This document shows, piece by piece, positions 27,785 through 37,269 of a DNA stretch of 64,000 nt. Position 1 is the stretch's first letter, and each line of letters opens with the position of its first letter. This DNA is from Gammaproteobacteria bacterium (lineage in GTDB: Bacteria; Pseudomonadota; Gammaproteobacteria; UBA4575): assembly GCA_011523795.1 (NCBI GenBank), contig WTFY01000002.1, positions 1-64,000 of the forward strand, written 5' to 3'. The notes beneath the pieces are model-generated. The model made no database searches. It had not been told where the DNA came from and saw only the letters and a list, made by a program, of their open reading frames with translations. A program made the translations under genes and the position numbers.

Positions 27785-28789
27785 ATGAGACAACTACGGT
27801 TCTTTTTTCTTTTCTTTAGCGTTGTAATCACACAGGGGTTTGCTGCTGATCCAAGCTATTTGGACAATGCAGAGGTAAGTCAATTCATTGATGACTTTTC
27901 GCAACGTCATCAATATTCCAAGTCTTCTTTGACTGCACTCATTGGGGAGGTGCGAAAACAGAATGAAGTGTTGGATGCCATACAGCGCCCTGCAGAGAAG
28001 AAAAAGAACTGGCAGGAGTACAGGAAGATATTTATCACTTCACGCCGAGTCAGTGAAGGTTTGCGGTTCTGGGCTGAAAACGAAGAGATTTTGCAGCTTG
28101 CCGGGCAACAGTACGGTATTCCTCCCGAGATCATAGTTGCCATCATCGGGGTCGAATCGTTCTATGGGAAATATGAAGGCAGGTTTCTGGTGCTGGATTC
28201 GCTTGTAACTCTGGGATTTGAATATGAGCCACGGGAAAAGTTTTTTCGTGGTGAACTGGAACATTTTCTCCTGCTGGCTAGAGAGGAAAAGCTCGATCCT
28301 CGTTCAGTTAAAGGTTCTTATGCTGGTGCAATGGGCAAAAGCCAGTTTATTTCGAGCAGTTACAGAAGATATGCAGTGGATTTTGATAGAGACGGCAAAC
28401 GTGATTTATGGAATAGCAGTGCTGACGTCATTGGCAGTATCGCCAACTATTTCAAGGAGCATGGCTGGAAGCCCAATCTTGCTGTTGCCTTTCCTGTAAC
28501 GGTAATAGGGGAGCGCCATAAGTTGCTTTTGACAAAGGGAATGAAGCCTACCGCCTCAATTTCCGAACTGCCCCAGTACGATGTACTGCTACCGGGGGGG
28601 CTACTTGCCGATAGGGATGAGGTTGCCCTGCTTGAGCTAAGAAAGGATGACTCATCGGAATACTGGGTCGGATCGAACAATTTTTACGTCATCACGCGTT
28701 ATAATCACAGTCATATGTACGCAATGGCGGTGTATCAGCTCAGCCAGCTTATCAAACAGGAATTTAAGGACTACGTTGTACAAAACTGA
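27785..28789 (+). CDS. mltB: Lytic murein transglycosylase B
   Basis: A 334-residue SLT family 3 enzyme. The catalytic Glu is in IIGVESFYGKYEGRF; other family segments are LDSLVTLGFEYEPREKFF, SYAGAMGKSQFISSSYRRY and DVIGSIANYFKEHGWKP. The N-terminus has a signal peptide (LRFFFLFFSVVITQGFAA) without a convincing lipobox, so the protein is likely soluble in the periplasm rather than lipidated. It cleaves glycan strands with 1,6-anhydroMurNAc formation, feeding the recycling genes at 33-35 kb. Confidence 0.95.
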   Translation: MRQLRFFFLFFSVVITQGFAADPSYLDNAEVSQFIDDFSQRHQYSKSSLTALIGEVRKQNEVLDAIQRPAEKKKNWQEYRKIFITSRRVSEGLRFWAENEEILQLAGQQYGIPPEIIVAIIGVESFYGKYEGRFLVLDSLVTLGFEYEPREKFFRGELEHFLLLAREEKLDPRSVKGSYAGAMGKSQFISSSYRRYAVDFDRDGKRDLWNSSADVIGSIANYFKEHGWKPNLAVAFPVTVIGERHKLLLTKGMKPTASISELPQYDVLLPGGLLADRDEVALLELRKDDSSEYWVGSNNFYVITRYNHSHMYAMAVYQLSQLIKQEFKDYVVQN

Positions 28790-29666
28790 AGCCCACAGGG
28801 CTGCAATCTGTTTTACCAATGTTTGTGTGTTTTCCCTGCTTGTAGCCGTACAGGTTGGCTGTGCCGCAAAAAAACACGTCAGGATAACTCCGCCTGTACC
28901 GTCGGCTGCAAAAATACCCCAGCGAGAACTGCCACCTGACCCGGTTCCAAGAACTGAACCACGCAGCCGCTATGGCAATCCTGTGTCGTATACCGTCTTT
29001 GGCAAACGCTACTACACACTTTCCAGCAGCCGAGGGTTTAAAGAAAGGGGAATCGCTTCTTGGTATGGCTGGAAATTCCATGGCCAGCGAACCTCAAGTG
29101 GTGAAGTTTATGACATGTTTGCCATGACGGCTGCTCATACCCGGCTGCCGCTTCCTACCTATGTCCAGGTAAAAAACCTCGAAAATGGCAAACAGATCGT
29201 TGTACGTATCAATGACCGTGGGCCTTTTAGTAAAAACAGGGTTATAGACTTATCGTATTCGGCAGCAAGAAAATTAGGAATCGTCGAGAAAGGCACCGGC
29301 CTGGTGGAAATTAATGCCATTGATCCATTACACTACCGGCTTTCTGAAGAGTCCGGAAACAAACTTACTCAAGGCATGGATGCAGGCAATCCCAGTGATA
29401 CAACTGTTGGACCCAATCTGGAGTCCGGCAGACCCAGGATATTTGTACAGGTGGGTGCGTTCAGTTTACGTGCTGGTGCTGACCAACTGGTTAATCAGCT
29501 TCGCGAACTGGATTTAGGTACTGTGTCAATATCCTCGGTCACGAAAGATATGGAGGAGTTGCATAGAGTGAGGATAGGTCCCTTGCCTACAGTTCAGGCT
29601 GCTGATGACACTTTCGCAAGGCTTAGTGACTTGGGTATGAGAGAGCACAGGATAGTGATTGAGTAA
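28776..29666 (+). CDS. rlpA: Septal ring lytic transglycosylase/SPOR lipoprotein RlpA
   Basis: A lipoprotein of 296 residues. The lipobox is VAVQVGC after a hydrophobic stretch. The double-psi beta-barrel domain holds GIASWYGWKFHGQRTSSGE, MTAAHTRLPLPTYVQV and VRINDRGPF (catalytic Asp region). A C-terminal SPOR domain (about 220-296, PRIFVQVGAFSLRAGADQL) binds denuded glycans at the septum. I choose the TTG at 28776, with AAGGA five bases ahead, overlapping the mltB end by 14 bases. The longer in-frame ORF from 28647 lies inside mltB and would put the signal peptide far from the N-terminus. Confidence 0.92.
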   Translation: MYKTEAHRAAICFTNVCVFSLLVAVQVGCAAKKHVRITPPVPSAAKIPQRELPPDPVPRTEPRSRYGNPVSYTVFGKRYYTLSSSRGFKERGIASWYGWKFHGQRTSSGEVYDMFAMTAAHTRLPLPTYVQVKNLENGKQIVVRINDRGPFSKNRVIDLSYSAARKLGIVEKGTGLVEINAIDPLHYRLSEESGNKLTQGMDAGNPSDTTVGPNLESGRPRIFVQVGAFSLRAGADQLVNQLRELDLGTVSISSVTKDMEELHRVRIGPLPTVQAADDTFARLSDLGMREHRIVIE

Positions 29667-29701
29667 TCAGTTTTGGGAGAATGCCCGTTAACCAAAGTTG
29701 T

Positions 29702-30838
29702 ATGAAATATAAGGTTGTTCTTTTGGCGCTGGTGCTTGCAGGCATTGGATCATTCTCGCAAGCAGAACCCATTCCCATTCCGGCTGCGCCTGAATTTGAA
29801 GCTTCAAGTTATGTGCTGATGGACCATGCTAGTGGTTCTGTGCTTGCACAACACAATCCAAGAAAACATGTAGAGCCGGCAAGCCTTACAAAGATCATGA
29901 CTGCGTACCTCGTGTACAAAGCTTTGGCACAAGGTGATGTACACCTGGATGATGCAGTGTCTATCAGTGAGAAGGCTTGGCGCAGCGTGGGCTCCAGAAT
30001 GTTCGTCGAAGTAGGGGACAAGGTTCCCCTTGTAGATTTACTTCGGGGAATGGTCATACAGTCAGGCAATGATGCCAGTATCGCACTAGCTGAACATCTC
30101 GCCGGCACAGAAGAAAGTTTTGCGGAAATGATGAACGCACAGGCCAAGCAATTGGCACTTGAGGACAGTAGATTTATAAATTCAACGGGATTGCCAGCAG
30201 AGGATCATTATACGACAGCCTATGATGTGGCTTTACTCTCTCGTGCGATGATCCATGAGTTCCCCGAAGAATACCGGCGCTATGCGCAAAAAGAGTTTAC
30301 TTTCAACAACATTCGACAGCACAATCGTAACCGACTGCTATGGAAGGACGAAACGGTAGACGGTATTAAAACCGGGTACACAACAACAGCCCGGTACTGC
30401 CTGGCAGCCTCTGCAGAACGTAAAGGTATGCGTTTGATTTCGGTAGTAATGGGTGCAGCCAGCCCGCGTTCTCGCATGATTAACAGCCAGGCATTGCTCA
30501 GCTACGGTTTCAGGTACTATGAGTTGCATAAGTTGTATCATGCACATGAAGCATTGATCGAAAGACGCATTTGGCACGGAGAATCAAAGTTCTTGCAACT
30601 GGGACTTGATCATGATCTTTTTGTTACCATCCCACGTGGCCGGTCACACAGTCTTAAGGCAGTTGTGCATGTAGAGCCTGATATCATGGCACCTGTTTCA
30701 GAGGGTGACGAGCTTGGCACCATCAAGATTACTTTGGGGGATGAGGAAGTTGCTGAAGAACCGCTGGTAGCCCTGAAGTCGAATCCCAAGGGTGGCTTGT
30801 GGAGACGCCTTTTCGATTTTTTCATACGACTTTACTAG
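29702..30838 (+). CDS. dacA: D-alanyl-D-alanine carboxypeptidase (PBP5/6 type)
   Basis: About 378 residues with a signal peptide (VVLLALVLAGIGSFSQA). The S11 peptidase motifs are intact: SLTK in PASLTKIMTAYLVY, SGN in IQSGNDASIALAE, KTG in DGIKTGYTTTARYC. A C-terminal PBP5 domain ends in an amphipathic helix (GLWRRLFDFFIRLY) that anchors the protein to the outer face of the inner membrane. It trims pentapeptides. An ATG at 29681 is also in frame but sits almost on its ribosome site. The stop is one base from the next start. Confidence 0.95.
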   Translation: MKYKVVLLALVLAGIGSFSQAEPIPIPAAPEFEASSYVLMDHASGSVLAQHNPRKHVEPASLTKIMTAYLVYKALAQGDVHLDDAVSISEKAWRSVGSRMFVEVGDKVPLVDLLRGMVIQSGNDASIALAEHLAGTEESFAEMMNAQAKQLALEDSRFINSTGLPAEDHYTTAYDVALLSRAMIHEFPEEYRRYAQKEFTFNNIRQHNRNRLLWKDETVDGIKTGYTTTARYCLAASAERKGMRLISVVMGAASPRSRMINSQALLSYGFRYYELHKLYHAHEALIERRIWHGESKFLQLGLDHDLFVTIPRGRSHSLKAVVHVEPDIMAPVSEGDELGTIKITLGDEEVAEEPLVALKSNPKGGLWRRLFDFFIRLY

Positions 30839-30839
30839 A

Positions 30840-31703
30840 TTGAGTACGCTGATTGTGGCAGAAATTCCAGCCTTCCTTAATGATGAGTACATGCCGCTGG
30901 AGGCATGCCAAATTTCGCCTTTGGATCGTGGTTTTATTTTTGGTGACGGTGTGTACGAACTGATTCCCGTCTATGATCGAAAGGCATTTTGTTTACAACC
31001 GCACTTGGTCAGGCTTGCGCGCAGCTTGGAACAGGTTCACATTCAAAATCCGTATACCCATAAACAGTGGGAAGGAATAGTTGAGAACCTGATCAGGCAG
31101 TCAAATTGTATTGACCTTGCTGTTTACATACAGGTGACCAGGGGTATTGCGCCACGTGATCATGGGTTTCCTGAAAACACGAGTCCAACCGTGTTTGCTA
31201 TGGCGAACCTGTTAGCAGATATAGCGGATGAGCAGCTTCAGAAAGGGGTTGCACTGAATATTGTGAAAGATACTCGTTGGCAACGTTGTGACATCAAAGT
31301 CATTGACCTGTTGCCGAATGTTCTGGCAAAGCAATCTGCCTTGCAGGCTGGCGCAGCGGAGGCCATCATGGTTCGTGACGGATTTGCTCTTGAGGGATCT
31401 TCCAGCAACCTGTTTGTAGTCCGTGATGGGGAAGTTTTCACGCATCCAAAAGACAGCCTAATTCTGCCCGGTATAACGCGGGACGTGATTTTGGAATTGC
31501 TGGGGGTACTGGGTCAGAAGTGCCACGAGCAAGCAATACCTGAAAACTGGCTCTATGAGGCTGATGAGTTGTGGATTACAAGCTCTGCCAAGGGGATACT
31601 AGCGGCTACAACAGTTAACCAGTGTCCTGTAGGAAATGGGGCACCAGGCAAGCTTTGGAAGGATGTCTATGACTTGTACCAGCAAAGGAAGTTTCTCGGC
31701 TAG
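30840..31703 (+). CDS. dat: D-amino acid aminotransferase (fold-type IV)
   Basis: A roughly 287-residue PLP aminotransferase of the D-Ala transaminase/BCAT fold. Family blocks are SPLDRGFIFGDGVYELIPVY and the PLP lysine region RCDIKVIDLLPNVLAKQ, then GAAEAIMVRDGFALEGSSSNLF. The CDIK context and short N-terminus favour D-amino acid transaminase over ilvE; pabC is less likely. The start is either the TTG at 30840, one base after the dacA stop, or the GTG at 30855. Position after a D,D-carboxypeptidase suggests use or supply of D-alanine and D-glutamate. Confidence 0.87.
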   Translation: MSTLIVAEIPAFLNDEYMPLEACQISPLDRGFIFGDGVYELIPVYDRKAFCLQPHLVRLARSLEQVHIQNPYTHKQWEGIVENLIRQSNCIDLAVYIQVTRGIAPRDHGFPENTSPTVFAMANLLADIADEQLQKGVALNIVKDTRWQRCDIKVIDLLPNVLAKQSALQAGAAEAIMVRDGFALEGSSSNLFVVRDGEVFTHPKDSLILPGITRDVILELLGVLGQKCHEQAIPENWLYEADELWITSSAKGILAATTVNQCPVGNGAPGKLWKDVYDLYQQRKFLG

Positions 31704-31806
31704 TCACGCTAACAGTCAAACTGGCTCTACTGACAGGGTTGGATTTTGCAGGTCCGCTTGAATTGACTCCTTCTCTTATGATCACGGGATTGCGCGGCAG
31801 TCATAA

Positions 31807-32448
31807 ATGCGAAAGCTGAAGATACGCTATTTGGGTCAGCAGGAATATGTACCGACATTTACAAAAATGCGCGAGTTCACCACTGGACGAAATATTCGAA
31901 CTGCAGATGAATTCTGGTGTCTGCAACACTCTCCTGTTGTAACGCTGGGAGCTCATGCCAATGTCAAGCATATCCAGCCAGGACTCGAGGTTCCGGTTGT
32001 TCAAACGGACCGTGGAGGTCAGGTAACTTATCATGCTCCTGGACAGGCAATTATCTACCTGTTGATCGATCTGCGACGAAAATCATTGGGAATCAGGAAG
32101 TTGGTTGCCCACATGGAACAGGCAGTGGTCGACCTTCTGGACAGTTACCGGATTAGTGCTCAGGCACGTGATGAAGCTCACGGGGTGTATATCGAAAATG
32201 CAAAAGTCGCTTCACTCGGTTTGAGGGTAAGGAGTGGATGTTGTTACCATGGTGTGGCATTAAACGTAGACATGGACTTGACTCCTTTTTCACAGATGGA
32301 CCCATGTGGATTCCCCGGGCTTTCCGTTACGCAGTTGAGGGACCATGGAGTCATATCTGATTGCCAGCAAGTCCATGAGGAACTAGCAATGCAGTTATGT
32401 AATCAACTGAACTACAAAGCTGAGGATATAGAAGTCATTGGTAAGTAA
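31807..32448 (+). CDS. lipB: Octanoyl-[ACP]:protein octanoyltransferase
   Basis: A 213-residue LipB that moves octanoate from ACP to lipoyl domains such as GcvH and the E2 proteins. The signature is [13 protein letters not shown], the catalytic Lys is in [19 protein letters not shown], and the catalytic Cys is in [15 protein letters not shown]. Preceded by a 103-base gap in which the ybeD gene is often found in other gammaproteobacteria; none is present. The end overlaps the lipA start by 11 bases. Confidence 0.96.
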   Translation: MRKLKIRYLGQQEYVPTFTKMREFTTGRNIRTADEFWCLQHSPVVTLGAHANVKHIQPGLEVPVVQTDRGGQVTYHAPGQAIIYLLIDLRRKSLGIRKLVAHMEQAVVDLLDSYRISAQARDEAHGVYIENAKVASLGLRVRSGCCYHGVALNVDMDLTPFSQMDPCGFPGLSVTQLRDHGVISDCQQVHEELAMQLCNQLNYKAEDIEVIGK

Positions 32449-33385
32449 ATCTCATCTTGCAAAGCTTGGTGTGAAGCAGCGAGGCAAGGAAAAAATGTTA
32501 CGTATCCCTGTAAGCCACGCAGATGATGCACCGCGTAAACCAAAACCGGCATGGATTCGTGCGCAAGCTCCTACTCCAAAGGTTCAGGCATTGAAGAATC
32601 TGTTGAGAGAACAGAAGCTGCACACCGTATGCGAGGAGGCCGCTTGTCCAAACCTGAGCGAGTGTTTCGGACAAGGTACGGCTACATTCATGATCATGGG
32701 CGACGTGTGTACTCGCCGCTGTTCTTTTTGTGATGTGGCTCATGGCCGGCCGTTTCCGCTGGATGAACAGGAGCCAGCACGCCTGGCAGAGGCGGTTGAC
32801 ACCATGGGACTGCGTTATGTAGTTATCACTTCCGTAGACCGTGATGATTTGCATGATGGGGGAGCGGGCCATTTCGTCAAGTGCATACGCAAAATACGAG
32901 AAAGCTGTACAGATGTAACAATTGAAATTCTTGTTCCCGATTTTAGAGGCCGTCTGGTTCAGGCATTGAAGAATCTGTTTCTCCAGCCTTCGGATGTGTT
33001 TAACCATAATCTGGAAACTGTCCCTCGCTTGTATCCACATGTTCGCCCTGGTGCTGACTACCAGCACTCCCTGGACCTGCTGTATCGGCACAAACAAATG
33101 CTTGGAAGTGTCCCCACGAAATCGGGGCTGATGTTGGGTCTAGGAGAACGCATCAATGAGGTCATCCAGGTGATGAAAGATTTGAGGGCGCATGATGTGG
33201 ACAGGCTTACATTGGGTCAGTATCTTCAGCCCAGTCGTTATCACCTGTCAGTGCAACGCTACTTGGACCCAGCGGAATTTGACAGCTTGCGCGATGTAGC
33301 GCAGGACCTGGGTTTCAAGCACGTTGCGAGCGGGCCCATGGTGCGCTCTTCTTACCACGCAGATATCGATGCATACGGGCACTGA
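32438..33385 (+). CDS. lipA: Lipoyl synthase
   Basis: A 315-residue radical-SAM enzyme that inserts two sulfurs into octanoyl chains. The auxiliary cluster is [12 protein letters not shown], the SAM cluster CTRRCSFC, and the C-terminal conserved Ser is in RSSYHAD. The start at a TTG (32438) overlaps lipB and gives the usual length for the family, though no clear ribosome site is seen. Together with lipB and gcvH this covers de novo lipoylation. Confidence 0.97.
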   Translation: MVSKSHLAKLGVKQRGKEKMLRIPVSHADDAPRKPKPAWIRAQAPTPKVQALKNLLREQKLHTVCEEAACPNLSECFGQGTATFMIMGDVCTRRCSFCDVAHGRPFPLDEQEPARLAEAVDTMGLRYVVITSVDRDDLHDGGAGHFVKCIRKIRESCTDVTIEILVPDFRGRLVQALKNLFLQPSDVFNHNLETVPRLYPHVRPGADYQHSLDLLYRHKQMLGSVPTKSGLMLGLGERINEVIQVMKDLRAHDVDRLTLGQYLQPSRYHLSVQRYLDPAEFDSLRDVAQDLGFKHVASGPMVRSSYHADIDAYGH

Positions 33386-33467
33386 ATTGCGTTGTTCTTC
33401 GGAGGCATGAATCTTGCGGGCTGGCATTTCAGAGCAGCTTGTCAGTATTCTTGTCCTGCTTTATCTG

Positions 33468-34136
33468 TCATTTGATCTTTGAAATGTGGTCTTCGGCCTG
33501 CATCAGCCGTTCGGCAGTACCGATGTCAAACCAGTTGCCGGCATAGTATTCGGCACTCACACGTCCCTGATCAATGGCAGTGCGCAGGACAGAAGCCAAA
33601 TCAAGTTTTGTAGCGGTCAGAGACTGAAACAATTTCGGCACATAGATACCTATGCCACTAAAAGTCAGGCGCTTTTCACCTGAATTGCAGGCCCTCCCAG
33701 ATTCATATTCAAAGTCGCCTTCGGGGTTGTGGGCCGGATTATCTACAAGCACCACGTGCGCCAAGTCGTGTGTAAGGGCAGGAAAAGATAAGTGGTGATC
33801 ACACCATATATCGCTGTTAACTACCACAAAGGGCCCGTTACCCAGTAATGGCAGCGCATGAACGATTCCTCCAGCTGTGCCTAATGGCCGCTCCCCTTCG
33901 AATGAATATTCGATGTGGACCCCGTAGTCATGACCGTCCTTGAGTGTTTGCTTGATCATCTCCCCCAAGTAGGAAAGGTTGATAACGATATCTTCATAAC
34001 CTGCCGCAGCTAATCTTTCCAAGTGGTGCACTATGAGAGGCTTGCCTGCAAGTGTGACCAGGGGTTTTGGAACCTGAAAGGTGAGAGGCCTTAATCGGTT
34101 ACCCAATCCTGCAGACAGCAACATGCACTTCATCAT
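33468..34136 (-). CDS. murU: N-acetylmuramate alpha-1-phosphate uridylyltransferase
   Basis: A 222-residue nucleotidyltransferase of the MurU type. The nucleotide-binding motif is LLSAGLGNRLRPLTFQVPKP, and the metal Asp lies in VVNSDIWCDHHL. It converts MurNAc-1-P and UTP to UDP-MurNAc in the recycling route that bypasses de novo MurA (and so fosfomycin). Assignment over a general sugar-1-P transferase rests on the four-base ATGA overlap with amgK upstream, the diagnostic pairing in pseudomonads. Confidence 0.9.
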   Translation of the reverse strand: MMKCMLLSAGLGNRLRPLTFQVPKPLVTLAGKPLIVHHLERLAAAGYEDIVINLSYLGEMIKQTLKDGHDYGVHIEYSFEGERPLGTAGGIVHALPLLGNGPFVVVNSDIWCDHHLSFPALTHDLAHVVLVDNPAHNPEGDFEYESGRACNSGEKRLTFSGIGIYVPKLFQSLTATKLDLASVLRTAIDQGRVSAEYYAGNWFDIGTAERLMQAEDHISKIK

Positions 34137-35116
34137 GGTTTGAATGAAACCATTTCACGAATAAACCTGGCAAGCTCAGATGTTTCAGGATATCTGGACC
34201 CAACAGCCGTGACGTAATCCAGGGTACGTGGAATATCTTGTAGATATGAAGATTTCCCGTCTCGCAGTTTAAGTCGAGAAAATATACCGATCGCCTTCAG
34301 ATGTCGCTGGATTCCCATCAGGTCGAACCACTTAAGGAAAATTTCGTTTTTGACGTCATCGATAATATTTTTTTTCACCAGCTGGTTCTTGTAGCTGAGT
34401 GCCCAAGCTTCTGTCTGGTCCAGTGGCCATTGAATATAGCAGTCACGGAGCAAGGAGACTGCATCATAGGTAAGAGGACCACGCACGGCATCCTGATAAT
34501 CTATAATCCCGGGCCAATCCGTATCAATTTGCATCAAGTTTCGAGAATGATAATCTCGGTGTACAAACACCTGTGGTTGAGTGAGAGCGTTATGGACCAG
34601 ATTGGTGAATGCCTTTTTCAGCACTTGCAAGCTAGAAGATGATAACTGAACTGAAAGTAGCCGGACTAAAAACCAGTTCTGGAACAGTTCCATTTCCTGC
34701 TGCAAGAGAGGCTTGTCGTAATCGGGTAGGCTGTCAGCAGGAATTTGCTGGATTACTGTAAGTGCTTCCAGTGCATTAGCGTAAAGTGCATCTGCATTTT
34801 CAGCGTTCAGTGTATCCAGCAGGAGTACATCTCCGAAATCATCCAGAATAAAATAACCAAATTCCAGCAGGCTGTAGTGAATATGCGGTACAGGCAGACC
34901 CGCAGTTTCCAACAGGTGAGTGATTTGAATGAATGACTCGTTTGCTTCCTTTTCTGGAGGGGAATCGACGGCTATGAATTGAGCGTTTTCTAACTGGAAG
35001 CGAAAGTAACGTCTGAAGCTTGCGTCACCGGAAACTGGCTCAAGAGTGCAGGAAACATTTCCGGTAACTTCTTTTATCCACTCATGTAGCTGGTGAAGAC
35101 GTGGGTCTGGATTCAT
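34133..35116 (-). CDS. amgK: MurNAc/GlcNAc anomeric kinase
   Basis: A 327-residue aminoglycoside-phosphotransferase-fold kinase. The catalytic loop is VFVHRDYHSRNLMQI and the metal-binding segment is GIIDYQDAVRGPLTYDAVSL. AmgK phosphorylates the anomeric hydroxyl of MurNAc or GlcNAc released from cell-wall turnover and hands MurNAc-1-P to MurU. Overlaps murU by four bases. The adjacent mltB and rlpA products generate its upstream substrates. Confidence 0.9.
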   Translation of the reverse strand: MNPDPRLHQLHEWIKEVTGNVSCTLEPVSGDASFRRYFRFQLENAQFIAVDSPPEKEANESFIQITHLLETAGLPVPHIHYSLLEFGYFILDDFGDVLLLDTLNAENADALYANALEALTVIQQIPADSLPDYDKPLLQQEMELFQNWFLVRLLSVQLSSSSLQVLKKAFTNLVHNALTQPQVFVHRDYHSRNLMQIDTDWPGIIDYQDAVRGPLTYDAVSLLRDCYIQWPLDQTEAWALSYKNQLVKKNIIDDVKNEIFLKWFDLMGIQRHLKAIGIFSRLKLRDGKSSYLQDIPRTLDYVTAVGSRYPETSELARFIREMVSFKP

Positions 35117-35262
35117 ATCCCATGGGAAACGGATTAGTTTAGATAATCTCTAGAACTGTCTGATGCAGGTGTCAAAAACTTACTGTTGGCGCAGGAGTCT
35201 GACAGTCACAAGATTTCTGTCTGGGCGTGGGCTGAAGAAAATTTTCCTGTTCAGAAGTTTTT

Positions 35263-35661
35263 CTAAAGCAGACTTACGTTTTCAGCTTGGGGCCCCTTAT
35301 CGCTTTGGACAATATCCATGGAGACTTTTTGGCCTTCACGCAAGGGCTTTTTCTTGCCATTAATGATGGAATTGTGATGTACGAAAACATCTACGCCGTT
35401 TTCCTGCTCAATAAACCCGAAACCTTTTTTGTAATTGAACCATTTCACGGTTCCTTCAGCGTGTGTGCGGGTAGTCGAATTTCCTGGTTTTTTGGAAACA
35501 AGGCTGCGACTCAGCTTTATCAAAATGGGTGGAGTGGTTAAGAATAAAATTATCAGGCCTGTTGTAATCAACAACAAAAAAGTGTTGTTGCCGATAAGCT
35601 TGGCAAGTGAGATGCCAACCACAATACCTAGACTTATCAATAAGGCGGGATTGGTTTTCAT
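35263..35661 (-). CDS. Membrane-anchored cold-shock domain protein
   Basis: A 132-residue protein. Residues about 5-55 hold two hydrophobic segments (LLISLGIVVGISLAKLIG and LLLITTGLIILFLTTPPIL). Residues about 68-132 form a complete cold-shock domain: EGTVKWFNYKKGFGFIEQE carries RNP1, and DVFVHHNSI carries RNP2. The linker is Ser/Thr/Lys-rich. The CSD part binds single-stranded nucleic acid in relatives; the anchor would hold it at the inner membrane facing the cytoplasm. The gene lies alone between amgK and argA. Confidence 0.9.
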   Translation of the reverse strand: MKTNPALLISLGIVVGISLAKLIGNNTFLLLITTGLIILFLTTPPILIKLSRSLVSKKPGNSTTRTHAEGTVKWFNYKKGFGFIEQENGVDVFVHHNSIINGKKKPLREGQKVSMDIVQSDKGPQAENVSLL

Positions 35662-35753
35662 TGTTTTCGGATCTCTCGTGTGTCAGGGTTCAGAATGAAT
35701 GTCTAGTATACTGGTTCAAAGATTTTCAATAAAACATCCCATTGGGGTCTAGA

Positions 35754-37070
35754 TTATCGAATCGTTTTGAAGTACACCTTGGAATTGCGCAGGGGATCGT
35801 AGAGTGAGCGTTTCTTGACCGGCAGTTCTTCGAAATCTGCCGGTATGAAACCTTGCTCTAGGAACCAGTTTTCAGTTTGTGTTGTGAGTACAAAAAGCTT
35901 GCTGAAACCAGCCTTGCAGGCTTTGTCTTGTAGGTGCCTCAACATTTTGCTGCCACGTCCTATGGATTGATACTCTGGATGTACCGCAAGACAACCCACC
36001 TCGGCGGCATTTTCTTCCGGAAATGTGTATAACGTACCGCAAGTCAGCAGCACACCATCACGCTCGATCACGTCAAAAAGGCTGACTTCGGATTCAAGCT
36101 GTCTGCGAGAACGCGGTACTAGTGCTCCCGTTTCAATGAATGGCTGTATGAGCTTCATTATACCGTCTATGTCATGGCAGCTTGCCGGCCGGATCTCATC
36201 GTATTCTTGCGCGGTGACCAGTGTGGCTGCACCGTCTAAACTGTACAGTTCCTGCAGTAACATGCCAGGTTTTCCAGCATCGACCAAATGGACTCGTTTG
36301 ACATTTTCCTTGCAAGCCTGAATCGCAATGTTCAGGCAGCGCTTTGCATGCAGTTCTGATCCTGGTAATTCGTCTGCAAGTCTTCTTGCCTGATGAATGT
36401 CATAATGATCCTCTCCTTGTGATGTACTGCCCTCCAGCCTGAAGTCTTTCAGCATCAAAATGAGCTTGCTACTCTCCAGCACACTTGCAGTATGCATTGC
36501 TACTTGCACCCCTTCCAGCAAATACCTCTGTTGTGTTGAAGAGGAAACAAGCGGCACAATAACGATAATATCGTTCTGAACAAGTTGCCTTTGTATGAGT
36601 GTTTTAGCGATGCTGTATTTCACACGGTGTGAGGCATATTTCTTTTTCCGGAAATCTGGGGGTTCTATATGTATGAAATCGTCGAATGCAATTTTCGGCT
36701 TGATTGTGGACAAAGGAGTATTGACCAGACTCGCATCGAAGAGTGCTACCAGGTTATTTAGCATTTCATCAGCAGCGTTGTGGGCCTGTCTGATACTGCC
36801 AGGGTGTGTCAGAAGTCTGTTGTCATGCGAGAGACTGCTGTCTCGCTCCTTTGCATCTTGTTGGATTAATGTGTTTAGGTCCAATACCAGCACAAGCTTG
36901 ACTCCAAGTGTGTGAATCAGCGCCAAGTCCTGGATGAGTGCTGTCAAAGTGATATTTTCAGACAGGACATTACCACTTAAATAAACAACAAATGTTTTGC
37001 CGTGATGAGTATGGATATAGTGGGCAACTTCCCGGAACCTTTCTGGCAGAAACAGGGAATTGCTGCTCAT
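35754..37070 (-). CDS. argA: Amino-acid N-acetyltransferase (N-acetylglutamate synthase)
   Basis: A 438-residue two-domain ArgA: an amino-acid-kinase-like N-terminal domain (about 1-285; HHGKTFVVYLSGNVLSENIT, regulatory in relatives) and a GNAT domain (about 290-438). GCLAVHPEYQSIGRGSKML is the acetyl-CoA loop. First step of arginine synthesis. Classic enzymes are feedback-inhibited by arginine. The gene is divergent from a pair of unknown genes, and argE lies about 2 kb away on the same strand. Confidence 0.95.
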   Translation of the reverse strand: MSSNSLFLPERFREVAHYIHTHHGKTFVVYLSGNVLSENITLTALIQDLALIHTLGVKLVLVLDLNTLIQQDAKERDSSLSHDNRLLTHPGSIRQAHNAADEMLNNLVALFDASLVNTPLSTIKPKIAFDDFIHIEPPDFRKKKYASHRVKYSIAKTLIQRQLVQNDIIVIVPLVSSSTQQRYLLEGVQVAMHTASVLESSKLILMLKDFRLEGSTSQGEDHYDIHQARRLADELPGSELHAKRCLNIAIQACKENVKRVHLVDAGKPGMLLQELYSLDGAATLVTAQEYDEIRPASCHDIDGIMKLIQPFIETGALVPRSRRQLESEVSLFDVIERDGVLLTCGTLYTFPEENAAEVGCLAVHPEYQSIGRGSKMLRHLQDKACKAGFSKLFVLTTQTENWFLEQGFIPADFEELPVKKRSLYDPLRNSKVYFKTIR

Positions 37071-37269
37071 AGTTGATTCTGCAACGGTACGTGTGTGATG
37101 TTTGAAGAAGTCTGTCAGGGGTGAGCTTATAAACTATGCAGGCAAGGTTCCTTGGCAGGCTTATAGTCCTATCCCAGGCATCACCTCAGTCCTACAATAG
37201 ACAAGCCAAGACTTGTCGAAGATAGTACTATTGAGTCTGCGACTGTATTTTATACATAAGGAATAGAGA

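Noticed and set aside
31704-31806. A degenerate ybeD between dat and lipB
   Set aside because: Translation in the open frame gave no resemblance to DUF493.
32498-33097. A 199-codon open frame antisense to lipA
   Set aside because: It lies fully within a well-conserved radical-SAM gene on the other strand and has no family resemblance; a shadow frame.
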